From positions 1 through 42,934 of the forward strand of contig MGTJ01000111.1 of NCBI GenBank assembly GCA_001799395.1: a stretch of 42,934 bases of DNA. The letters are read 5' to 3'. This DNA is from Desulfobacterales bacterium RIFOXYA12_FULL_46_15. GTDB lineage: Bacteria > Desulfobacterota > Desulfobacteria > Desulfobacterales > Desulfobacteraceae. Positions 5,923 through 14,230 of the stretch are shown one piece after another. The translations under genes were made by a program, and so were the position numbers. The notes under the pieces were generated by a model. That model searched no databases. It worked only from the letters and a program-made list of their open reading frames with translations, and had not been told where the DNA came from. How positions within the stretch are numbered: position 1 is the stretch's first letter; each line of letters starts with the position of its first letter.

Positions 5923-8685
5923 CTACACTGTCTCAATCTTAATTGCACATACTTTATATTCCGGTATTTTGGCTGTCGGGTCCAGCTTTGCGTTGGTCAA
6001 TTCATTGGCAGCCGCCTCTGCAAAATGGAAGGGAATAAAAACTGTTCCTTCCACCGCCTTTGAGGATATTTTCAGCTTTGCACTGATTTTGCCTCTGCGT
6101 GAAGACACACTCACCATTGTACCTGTATCGAGGCCCAGTTTTTCTGCATCTGCCAAGGAAATTTCCACAAAACACTCAGGTGAAAGTATATTGAGTCCTT
6201 GTGTTTTCATGGTCATGGTCCCGGTGTGATAATGGTAGAGGACCCGGCCGGTGGTCAGGATCAAGGGATATTCCATGTCCGGGAGTTCGGCAGGAGGAGT
6301 GTGATCAATGACATGGAAAAGCCCTTTCCCCCGGGTAAACTGGGTGGTATGCAGAATGGGTGTTCCTTCATGGGCTTCAGTGGGGCAGGGCCAGTGGATG
6401 CCGGCCTTATCAAGCCTTTCCCAGGTGATACCTCTGTAGGAAGGAGTAACGGATGCGATCTCTTTAAAAATATCATGGCTGGATGCAAAGGTCATTTCAT
6501 AACCCATGCGTCCGGCAATATCACAGATAATCTGCCAGTCTTCCCTGGCTTCCTCCGGGGGGGCTACGGCTTTTCTGACCCGCTGGACGCGTCGTTCCGT
6601 ATTGGTGAAGGTCCCGTTTTTTTCGGCAAAACACAAGGCCGGCAAGACAACATCGGCCAATTGTGTGGTTTCTGTTTCAAAAATATCCTGGACAACAAGA
6701 AAATCTAATTTGTTCAATGCTTTTCGGGCATGGTTTAAGTCCGGGTCGGACATCATGGGGTTTTCACCTATGATAAAAAGGGCTTTAAGCTTTCCTTCAT
6801 AGGCTTTCTGAATCATTTCCGTAACGGCAAGGCCTGGTGCCGGGGACAGCCCTGTTATGTTCCATGCCTTTTCCATGCCGGTCCTGGCCTTTTCATCGCT
6901 GACGGGCTGATAGGCCGTGAACACATTAGGCAGTCCGCCCATGTCACAGGCGCCCTGGACGTTGTTCTGGCCGCGTAAGGGGTTTACCCCGGTGCCGGGT
7001 TTTCCTATGTGCCCGCACAGCATGGAAAGGTTGGCAAGAGATTTGACATTATCCGTGCCGCAAGTATGCTGAGTAATTCCCATGCAGTAGAGGATGGATG
7101 CGGCAGGGGCCTTTGCAAAAGCTTTTGCAACTTCAATAAGATCCTCTCCCTTGATGCCTGTGATTTTTTCCACATATTCAGGTGTGTATTTTTCAACAGA
7201 TGTTTTCAGCGCATCAAAATTCTCAGTTCTGTTTTTTATAAATGTCTTGTTCTGCAGGTCTTCTTTTATAATGATGTGCATCAGGCCGTTGATCCAGGCA
7301 ATATCGGTTCCGGGCAGCGGCCTGAGCCATTTGTCGGCATATTCTGTGAGTTTGATTTTTCTCGGGTCGATGATATAGAGCTTTTTGCCTTTCAGGGTGG
7401 CCCGTTTGACAAAGGCTGAAAGAACAGGATGATTCTCTGTGGTATTTGAGCCGACCACCAGGATCATGTCTGATGTTTCAATATCTGCAATGGTATTGGT
7501 CATTGCACCGCTTCCAAATGCTGCAGCCAGACCGGCTACGGTGGAGCTGTGTCAGAGCCGGGCGCAATGGTCTATATTATTGGTTTTCAGTACGGCCCGG
7601 GTAAATTTCTGGGCAATATAATTATCTTCATTGGTGATCCTGGCAGAAGTGAGAACCCCGATGCTGTCTGGTCCGGATTCTGATTTAACGGATAGAAGTT
7701 TTTTGGCCACAAGATCCAGGGCCTCATCCCAGGAAGCGTCCACCTGTTTCCCATCTTTTTTGATCAGGGGCCGAGTGAGACGTTCCGGGGATGAAACAAA
7801 TTCATATCCGAATCTGCCCTTGACGCAAAGGCTTGCATGATTGGGAGCAAGATCGGAATCCGCACCATTGATTTTAACAATTTTGTTGTCCTGGACAAAG
7901 ACATCCATCTGGCATCCTACACCGCAAAAAGAGCAGGTTGTCCTGGTTTTTTGAGTGTCTTTGAACCTGCCGTCCCTAAAGGGTTTGTCCGGTACCAGTG
8001 CCCCCACAGGGCAAGCCTGGAGGCATTCCCCGCAGAAAACACAGTCTGAATTTTTTAAAGTCATATCATCTTTTGCAATGATTTTAAGATCAGCCCCTGT
8101 ATATCCGAATTCAATGGCATTGTTGACCTGAATTTCCCGGCAGGCTTTTACACATCTTCCGCAGAGAATGCATCTTGAAAAATCCCTGATAATAAAAGGA
8201 TTGGCCCGTTCGGTTTCATATTTGCATTCCTTTGTCGGCAGTTGCCTCGTTTTTACCTGGTACCGGTAAGCAAGATCCTGAAGCTCACAATCCCCCCAGA
8301 CCGGGCACAGCTCTTCTGCCATATCGTTTTTCAACACCTTGAGCTGAAAGGATGTCCAGTCTGCTGCATCCACTTCCCTGGCGGCACAATTATGATTGCC
8401 TGAAGAAAGAAGCTTTGTGATGGCTTCTCTGCGTGCCTGAATCACTTTTGAAGATTCAGTAAAGACCATCATGCCGTGTTTTGCTTCTGTTGCACAGGAT
8501 TCAACAAGGCAGTCCTCCCCTTTTATTTCCACCTGACAGATTTTACAGGTATGGGTGGGGGTGGTATGTTTCAGATGGCAAAGGGTAGGGATTTCGATCT
8601 TGTTGCGCTGGGCAATTTCAAGAATGGTCTCACCCGGGTTAAATGCCAGATGGTTTCCGTTGATAGTGATAGTATGATGTTCCAT
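5923..8685 (-). CDS. fdhA: selenocysteine-containing formate dehydrogenase, catalytic subunit
   Basis: A 920-residue Mo/W-bis-MGD enzyme oxidising formate or reducing CO2. An in-frame TGA at 7552-7554 encodes residue 378: the reading DHCARL-Sec-HSSTVAGLA is the classic Sec-FDH active site, and a SECIS hairpin follows. The N-terminus is NuoG-like: a plant-type [2Fe-2S] site (C36, C47, C50, C64), a region with NHNC and later CPVWGDC, then two ferredoxin [4Fe-4S] motifs (CILCGRCVKAC, CVFCGECLQAC). The molybdenum domain begins with CSFCGVGC near residue 260. No signal peptide is seen, so it is cytoplasmic, resembling NAD(P)- or ferredoxin-linked FDHs. No fdhB/NuoF-like partner is adjacent; the divergent neighbour is an RnfB-like Fe-S protein, a possible redox partner (inference). 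Confidence 0.96.
7516..7554 (-). promoter_or_regulatory. bacterial SECIS element for selenocysteine insertion
   Basis: On the minus strand, 18 bases after the TGA, GTAGCC (7539-7534) pairs with GGCTGC (7528-7523, one G-U pair) and closes a five-base GGTCT loop. The GGUCU loop and the 18-base spacing are the same as I recall for Escherichia coli fdhF. This is the expected SelB-binding hairpin. Confidence 0.9.
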
Positions 8686-8730
8686 TATTTTTTTCCAGGT
8701 ATGATATTATAACAGTTTCGATCACTTGCC

Positions 8731-8774
8731 TTGACAATAAATAGTTTAGTACACTCTGGTTTTCTGATTGTCAA
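8731..8774. repeat. inverted repeat TTGACAAT / ATTGTCAA in the fdhA-rnfB-like divergent region
   Basis: TTGACAAT (8731-8738) and ATTGTCAA (8767-8774) are perfect 8-bp inverted copies 28 bases apart, bracketing the candidate fdhA promoter. This could be a two-site operator. It may also be an accident of two TTGACA-like elements. Confidence 0.35.
8746..8774 (-). promoter_or_regulatory. candidate sigma-70-type promoter for fdhA
   Basis: On the minus strand a perfect -35 TTGACA (8774-8769) is followed after 17 bases by TACTAA (8751-8746) preceded by TG, as in an extended -10. It lies about 60 bases upstream of the fdhA ATG. The -10 match is modest, so this is a prediction. Confidence 0.4.
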
Positions 8775-8805
8775 TGAAGCTCTGTAAAAAAATTTGTTGA
8801 TATTA

Positions 8806-8835
8806 TTGACTTTTCGTTTTTGAGGGGGTTATAGA
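8806..8835 (+). promoter_or_regulatory. candidate promoter for the RnfB-like fusion gene
   Basis: TTGACT (8806-8811) and TATAGA (8830-8835) are separated by 18 bases and lie about 40 bases before the ATG at 8878. A ribosome-binding site AAGGA is at 8864-8868. The match is five of six and four of six to the sigma-70 consensus. Confidence 0.4.
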
Positions 8836-8877
8836 GAAGTGGACGAATAAACACCAATCGGGTAAGGATATATATTC

Positions 8878-10944
8878 ATGTTACAATCTATTATTTTGAT
8901 GGGGGGGCTTGGTGTCATCATCGGCACTGTTCTGGCCATTGCCTCAAAGGCCTTTTATGTCTACGAGGACCCAACTGTAGTCGCCGTAGCCGGTGCCCTG
9001 CCTGGTGCCAATTGCGGCGGGTGCGGGTACCCGGGATGCAATGCCAATGCCGAAGCAATTGTAAAAGGCCTTTCGGCTGTAAATTCCTGCGTGGCCGCCG
9101 GAGCAGAGGTGGCCTTGGAGATTGCCGCCATCATGGGTGTGGCAGTGTCGGACAGGGAACCTGAATTTGCAGGGCCTGGATGTTATTACAGCAAGGATGC
9201 GGCTGATATGGAATATCAGTATCTCGGCATAACCGATTGCAGGGCGGCTGAAATGCTTTTCGGAGGGATGAAGGTCTGCAGGATAGGGTGTTTGGGGCTT
9301 GGGACCTGTGTGAAGGCTTGTATGTTCGGTGCCTTAACCATCGGCCGGGACGGGCTGCCCAAGGTTGACCGGAGCAAATGCACGGGATGCGGGGCCTGTG
9401 AAAGGGTTTGCCCCAAACATATCATCCGGCTCAGTTCTGTAACCCGAAGAATTTTACGGGAATATACTAGGGAAGAATGCTTGACCCCTTGCCAGCGGGC
9501 ATGTCCCACAGGCATCGACATCAAGGAATATATCAGGCTGATCCGTGAGGGGGATTATGAAGGGTCTGTTCAGGTCATAAAGGAAAGAAACCCTTTTCCA
9601 ACGGTTATTTCCAGGATATGTCCAGCCATATGCGAATCTAAATGCAGAAGACTTTTACAGGATGAATCCGTTGCCATTAATGGATTAAAAAGATTTGTCT
9701 GTGATTATGAAATGAATTTGAACCGCCGTGTTTTGCCCTATAAAGCACCGGCCACTGGTAAAAAGGTGGCTGTCATCGGCGGGGGTGTTGAAGGATTGTC
9801 GGTGGCATTTTTCAGTGCCAGGCTGGGTCATGAACCCACTGTTTTTGAGGCAACAGATTCTCTGGGCGGTATTCTTAGAAAGGCTGTCAAGAGAGAGAGG
9901 CTGTCGATGGATGTTCTGGATTGGGATATTGAAGGAATACGGCAGATGGGAGTTGATATCCGGACAGGGGCCAAGGCGGGAAAAGATTTTTCCGTTGACG
10001 GTCTTCTTAAACAAGGTTTTCATGCTGTTTTTACAGCCACAGGCGGATGGGATTCCAGGCTTCTCAGGGGGGATACGGATGAAGCAGAGACTGTATTTCC
10101 GGGTGCATACCTTTTTATTGATCTTTTAAGAAGTAAAGCAGATGATCATATCCGTATTCCTTCCGGGAAAAAAGTGGTGATCGCGGGCGGAGAAAGACTG
10201 GTGGCTGAGGCTGCAGAAATTCTAAGGGAAAACGGGTCAACAAACATTACCGTTATTTCAAGAAAAACCGAATCAGAACCCCTGTTTGATCGAGATACAT
10301 TGGAAAGACTTTCAAAAGCAGGGGCTGACGTTATTTACCATTCAGGGATTACAAAGGTAAAAGGTGAAGACGGCCGGTTAACATTAATTGAATATATGGA
10401 ACTTAATACAGGCGAGAAACACGATGTGGAAGCGGATCTCCTGATTATCGGTGCCGGCAGGTTTCCTGAGCTTGTATTTATTCCTGAAATAAAAGATCAG
10501 CAGGAAGGGAAAAGCGATCAACCGGAAAATCAAGGGCCTATGCTCTGGGAAGGGTATGAACTTCAGAAAAAACCGGCCGGAAAACAGGAATCCGGTTTCT
10601 TTTCGGACCAGGATGTCATCAGTGAATACGCTTCTGCCGTTTCAGCCATAAACGGCGGGAGAAAAGCGGCTGCCGCCATCCATTACAGGGTGACCCATAC
10701 CGGGTTCCAGGATGCGTCAGATATGATTACGGAAACTTCCATGCTTCAGGATGTTTTCATACTGAACAATGTAAATATGGTATCAAGAGTTATCATGAAT
10801 CCGGTAGACCGGATAAAAGGCACTGAGGATGAATTTTCAACCGGTTTTTCAGTGGAACAGGCAAAACAGGAAGCAAACCGGTGCTTGAAATGCGGTCTTG
10901 TCTGTTATGAAAAAACAAAGATAGAAGGGCAGGCATTGAAATAA
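8878..10944 (+). CDS. RnfB-like multi-cluster Fe-S protein fused to a degenerate GltD-like domain
   Basis: This 688-residue protein starts with one membrane helix (residues about 3-25), like RnfB. Then come the RnfB cluster C46-x2-C49-x4-C54-x16-C71 and two [4Fe-4S] motifs (CRIGCLGLGTCVKAC, CTGCGACERVC). Residues about 195-680 resemble the GltD/NADPH-oxidoreductase family, beginning with CLTPCQRACPTGIDI. The dinucleotide motif GGGVEG (301-306) survives. The NAD(P)H motif is reduced to AGGERLVAEAA (436-446), and the C-terminal 'GD' FAD motif is absent (ISEYASAVSAINGG). A C-terminal C669-x2-C672-x3-C676 remains. Compared with the intact paralogue at 39557-41650, this half looks non-catalytic. 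Its divergent partner is the selenocysteine FDH; I infer an electron-relay or membrane-tethering role. Confidence 0.85.
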   Translation: MLQSIILMGGLGVIIGTVLAIASKAFYVYEDPTVVAVAGALPGANCGGCGYPGCNANAEAIVKGLSAVNSCVAAGAEVALEIAAIMGVAVSDREPEFAGPGCYYSKDAADMEYQYLGITDCRAAEMLFGGMKVCRIGCLGLGTCVKACMFGALTIGRDGLPKVDRSKCTGCGACERVCPKHIIRLSSVTRRILREYTREECLTPCQRACPTGIDIKEYIRLIREGDYEGSVQVIKERNPFPTVISRICPAICESKCRRLLQDESVAINGLKRFVCDYEMNLNRRVLPYKAPATGKKVAVIGGGVEGLSVAFFSARLGHEPTVFEATDSLGGILRKAVKRERLSMDVLDWDIEGIRQMGVDIRTGAKAGKDFSVDGLLKQGFHAVFTATGGWDSRLLRGDTDEAETVFPGAYLFIDLLRSKADDHIRIPSGKKVVIAGGERLVAEAAEILRENGSTNITVISRKTESEPLFDRDTLERLSKAGADVIYHSGITKVKGEDGRLTLIEYMELNTGEKHDVEADLLIIGAGRFPELVFIPEIKDQQEGKSDQPENQGPMLWEGYELQKKPAGKQESGFFSDQDVISEYASAVSAINGGRKAAAAIHYRVTHTGFQDASDMITETSMLQDVFILNNVNMVSRVIMNPVDRIKGTEDEFSTGFSVEQAKQEANRCLKCGLVCYEKTKIEGQALK

Positions 10945-10985
10945 GAAAAAATAATACCGTCATATTAATTCTGTTGGGATAATCT

Positions 10986-12959
10986 ATGAGACCGGAACAG
11001 ATACTAATTGTTGATGATGAAAAAAGGATCGTTGAGAATATCTCTCTTTGTCTGTTAAGAGAGGGATACCAGGCTGTCGGAGCTTACAGTGGGGATGAAG
11101 CGATTAAATTTTTTGAGCAGCAGAGATTTGATCTGGTCCTGCTTGATATCAGCATGCCCGGAATGAACGGATATGAGGTTATGGAGCATATTTACGGCCT
11201 TGATGATGAAGTATTGATTATCATCATTACCGGCCATGCATCCATTGAGTCGGCTGTCCGCGCATTAAAGATCGGGGCCTGGGATTATCTTAAAAAGCCT
11301 TTTGAATATGCCGATCTGATCAAAACGGTGAAGAACGCCCTTTCCCAGAAAAAACTGATTGCTGCTAAAAAAATTGTATCTGCCAGGCTTGAGGCTTCTG
11401 AAAGGCAGTTTGAATATATGGTGAACAATTCTCCTGATCTTATCTTCACCCTGGATCAGAAAGGGTGCTTTATTTTTGTGAATCACCAGTTTGAAAAGGT
11501 CCTGGGGTTCACAAAGCAGGATCTGATCGGGAAAAGTTTTAAAACCATTGTTCATAAAGGAGACCTGCCAAAAGTTGAGACACTGATAAATTATGATAAA
11601 TCCGGTTTTTCAGCCATAGATGGGAAAGACCTTCATTTCAGATTTTTGAGGGTGGAAAAAAACAAACCGGCCTATGGGAACTCTGACCCCTGTGCGTATA
11701 TGGAGCTTAAGACTTCTCCCATGCATCTTCCTGCCAGTGATGGGAAAGACGAATTCAAAGGCCTTTACGCCGTGGCAAGGGATGTGACGGACCGGATAAA
11801 TCTTGAAAATCAGCTCAGGCAGGCCCAGAAAATGGAAGCTATAGGCACCCTCGCAGGAGGTATTGCCCATGATTTTAATAATATCCTCATGGGCATCCAA
11901 GGGTATGCCTCTCTTGTAAAAAGCGGTTTTCCAAGAGAAAGTGATGAATATAAACGCCTTGCCTGCATTGATGACTATGTTTACAGCGGTGCTGAAATGG
12001 CCAGGCAATTGCTTGGGTTTGCACAAAAAAGCTTTCAGGAAATCTCTCTTGTCAATCTGAATTATCTTCTGAAAATGTCTGCAAAAATGTTCGGCCGCAC
12101 CAAAAAAGACATCCTGATTGAGCAATACCTTGCGAAGGATCTCTGGGGAACAGTCGTTGATGAAGGGCAGATCAAACAGGTACTGATGAACCTGTTTGTC
12201 AATGCCTGGCAGGCAATGCCCAATGGCGGCAAGATTGTTATCCGGTCCGAGAATAAGCTGGTGGATGAGCTGAAAGTGGATGAGCTTGGGCTTGAATCTC
12301 CCGGGACCTATGTCAAGGTTACAGTTGCAGACACTGGTATTGGAATGGAGGATGATATTATGTCCAGGATTTTCGATCCATTCTTTACAACCAAGGAAAG
12401 AGGTCAGGGTACAGGCCTTGGGCTTGCCACAACCTATGGCATCATTAAAAGTCACAAGGGTGCGGTAAGGGTTGAAAGCAAACCTGGAAAAGGCAGCTCA
12501 TTCATGTTTTTTCTCCCGGCCCAAAAAGCAAGGGTGGAAACTCCGAAAGAGCCTGAAGAAAAGTATACGATTATCAATGGAAAAGGGAATATCCTATTGG
12601 TGGATGATGAAAAAGGTGTAATAGAGGTTTGTTCTGAGATGCTGGAAACTCTTGGATATAACGTAACGGCAGTTTCCAGCGGGCGGGAGGCTATTGAAGC
12701 ATTAGGGTCCGGAGATGACAGACGGGATCTTGTTATTCTGGACCTGGTCATGCCCCAGATGAGCGGACAGGAAGCCTTTGAAAAGATAAGGGCCATTGAT
12801 CCGAATATAAAGGTATTGGTGTCTTCGGGCTACAGCAGGGAAGAGGAAATCGAAAAAATGATGAAGAAGGGCTGTGACGGGTATATCCTCAAGCCGTTTG
12901 ACATGGCGGCGCTTTCAAAAAAAATGGATTGTGTCTTGAAAACCCCGGAGAGGGTTTAA
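10986..12959 (+). CDS. hybrid sensor histidine kinase (REC-PAS-HisKA-HATPase-REC)
   Basis: A 657-residue cytoplasmic phosphorelay protein without membrane segments. An N-terminal receiver (residues 5-120, phospho-Asp54, Lys103) is followed by a PAS domain (about 140-270). The HisKA box GTLAGGIAHDFNNIL has His295. The ATPase domain has its N box near 402-410, ADTGIGM (448-454) and GTGLGLATTYGI. A second receiver follows (about 534-650, Asp586 in VILDLVMP). The GGIAHDFNNIL form is typical of the NtrB-like 'HDFNN' kinases common in Desulfobacterota. It begins 41 bases after the RnfB-like gene, so it may be cotranscribed and sense a redox or metabolic cue. No DNA-binding output domain or response-regulator gene is adjacent. 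Confidence 0.92.
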   Translation: MRPEQILIVDDEKRIVENISLCLLREGYQAVGAYSGDEAIKFFEQQRFDLVLLDISMPGMNGYEVMEHIYGLDDEVLIIIITGHASIESAVRALKIGAWDYLKKPFEYADLIKTVKNALSQKKLIAAKKIVSARLEASERQFEYMVNNSPDLIFTLDQKGCFIFVNHQFEKVLGFTKQDLIGKSFKTIVHKGDLPKVETLINYDKSGFSAIDGKDLHFRFLRVEKNKPAYGNSDPCAYMELKTSPMHLPASDGKDEFKGLYAVARDVTDRINLENQLRQAQKMEAIGTLAGGIAHDFNNILMGIQGYASLVKSGFPRESDEYKRLACIDDYVYSGAEMARQLLGFAQKSFQEISLVNLNYLLKMSAKMFGRTKKDILIEQYLAKDLWGTVVDEGQIKQVLMNLFVNAWQAMPNGGKIVIRSENKLVDELKVDELGLESPGTYVKVTVADTGIGMEDDIMSRIFDPFFTTKERGQGTGLGLATTYGIIKSHKGAVRVESKPGKGSSFMFFLPAQKARVETPKEPEEKYTIINGKGNILLVDDEKGVIEVCSEMLETLGYNVTAVSSGREAIEALGSGDDRRDLVILDLVMPQMSGQEAFEKIRAIDPNIKVLVSSGYSREEEIEKMMKKGCDGYILKPFDMAALSKKMDCVLKTPERV

Positions 12960-12986
12960 AAAACCTGTTTATTACCTGATTAAAAG

Positions 12987-13020
12987 ACAAGGGTCCTGGA
13001 AAACATCCAGGACCCTTGTT
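12987..13020. terminator. bidirectional terminator between convergent genes
   Basis: ACAAGGGTCCTGGA (12987-13000) and TCCAGGACCCTTGT (13006-13019) make a perfect 14-bp stem with a five-base loop, between the convergent kinase and pyrophosphatase genes. T-rich stretches flank both sides, though neither is a long uninterrupted U-tract. Confidence 0.8.
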
Positions 13021-13041
13021 ATTTATATCTTTTATGCGTTT

Positions 13042-13962
13042 TTAGGCAAATGCTTTCTCAAGCGGCGGGATGATTTCTTTTTTACGGCTCATCACACCTT
13101 TCAGCCATGCTTTTCCTCCTGAAGGAGTTACGCCGAAGGCCTTCTGAATAACGGATTCATCATCGGAAGCAATCAGAAGCTCAGTCCCTTCCTTCATGAT
13201 ATCGGTCAGCATAAGGAAAACACTGTGGTGGCCTTTTTCTTTTTTAAGGGCCTGGATGTCTTTTGCCAGGTCGGCTTTGATCCCGTCAACAATTGAAAGA
13301 TCGACCAGTTCAAGTTGTCCGATACCAACTCCTTTTCCAGCCATTTTGAAATCCTTGTAATCACGGAAAACAAGATCACGGATCGGTGTGCCTTCAACAG
13401 CGGATTTAACCTTGAACATCTGAATTCCGAGAGCCGGGAGATCGCCTTCACCACAGATTTCAGCAAGATATGCACAAATTTCTTTATCTTTATCCGTACA
13501 GGTGGCGGATTTGAAAATAACGGTATCGGAAAGAATTGCACATAGCATGATTCCTGCTATGTCTTTGGGTATGGCAACATTGAAATATTTATACATGGAT
13601 GCAACTACGGTGCAGGTACAGCCAACGGGCCAGATCCAGCATTCAAGCGGTTGTGAAGTCGTTACATCACCTAATTTATGATGATCCACAATGCCGAGAA
13701 TATTGGCTTTGGCAAGATCGTCAGGGCTCTGGGCAAGATCTGAATGATCTACAAGGTAAACGCTTTGTCCTGCATAAGAAGTTACCACTTTGGGTGCTGG
13801 AACCCCATATTTTTTCAGTACAAAATTGGATTCCGGGTTTAATTCTCCCTGGACTGAAGGGGCAATATCTTCGCCCAGTTTTTTCTTAAGATCTGCCAGG
13901 GCAATCGCTGCACAAACAGAATCGGTATCTGGATTTTTGTGGCCAAATACTAAAGTCGTCAT
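13042..13962 (-). CDS. ppaC: manganese-dependent inorganic pyrophosphatase (family II)
   Basis: PpaC hydrolyses pyrophosphate to phosphate with Mn2+/Co2+ in the cytoplasm. In sulfate reducers this would pull sulfate activation forward (inference). The DHH-family motifs are clear: GHKNPDTDS (His8, Asp12, Asp14), VDHSD (Asp72) and VDHHK (Asp93-His94-His95). The C-terminal DHHA2 domain ends with SRKKEIIPPL, which contributes the substrate-binding Arg-Lys pair. The 306-residue length fits the short form without CBS domains. AGGAGG precedes the ATG. It is convergent with the kinase gene across the terminator. Confidence 0.95.
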   Translation of the reverse strand: MTTLVFGHKNPDTDSVCAAIALADLKKKLGEDIAPSVQGELNPESNFVLKKYGVPAPKVVTSYAGQSVYLVDHSDLAQSPDDLAKANILGIVDHHKLGDVTTSQPLECWIWPVGCTCTVVASMYKYFNVAIPKDIAGIMLCAILSDTVIFKSATCTDKDKEICAYLAEICGEGDLPALGIQMFKVKSAVEGTPIRDLVFRDYKDFKMAGKGVGIGQLELVDLSIVDGIKADLAKDIQALKKEKGHHSVFLMLTDIMKEGTELLIASDDESVIQKAFGVTPSGGKAWLKGVMSRKKEIIPPLEKAFA

Positions 13963-14139
13963 GAAACCTCCTAATTAATTGGTCTTGTTTATTATGTGAT
14001 GATCCTTATACAAGTATTCGATCATCTAAAGTTCCAGTTTTTAATTCTTCGTACCAAAAACCGCAATATCTTATAGAATTAATTGGCAATATAAACAAGG
14101 AAAAATTTAAAAATTCCTTCAACCGTCATATCTGCCTGA

Positions 14140-14169
14140 TTGACTTCACCCCTTGATATCCGGTATGAA
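14140..14169 (+). promoter_or_regulatory. candidate promoter for the Old Yellow Enzyme-like gene
   Basis: TTGACT (14140-14145) and TATGAA (14164-14169) are 18 bases apart in the 268-base divergent gap between ppaC and the flavin oxidoreductase. The rest of the gap is AT-rich with no other clear element. Confidence 0.4.
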
Positions 14170-14230
14170 TATGAGAAAAAGGCAATGAACAGGATTTTTT
14201 TAAAAAATTACCACACAGCAGGAGAAACCA

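Noticed and set aside
7504-7554. Possible nonsense mutation or frameshift splitting fdhA into two genes
   Set aside because: The frame is continuous through the TGA, the codon is at the known Sec position, and a SECIS hairpin follows.
8731-8759. Plus-strand promoter beginning at TTGACA 8731
   Set aside because: No acceptable -10 lies at 16-18 bases; the TTGACT/TATAGA pair at 8806-8835 is better placed.
11610-12455. 281-codon open frame opposite the sensor kinase
   Set aside because: It is fully antisense to HisKA/HATPase coding sequence with no recognisable domain.
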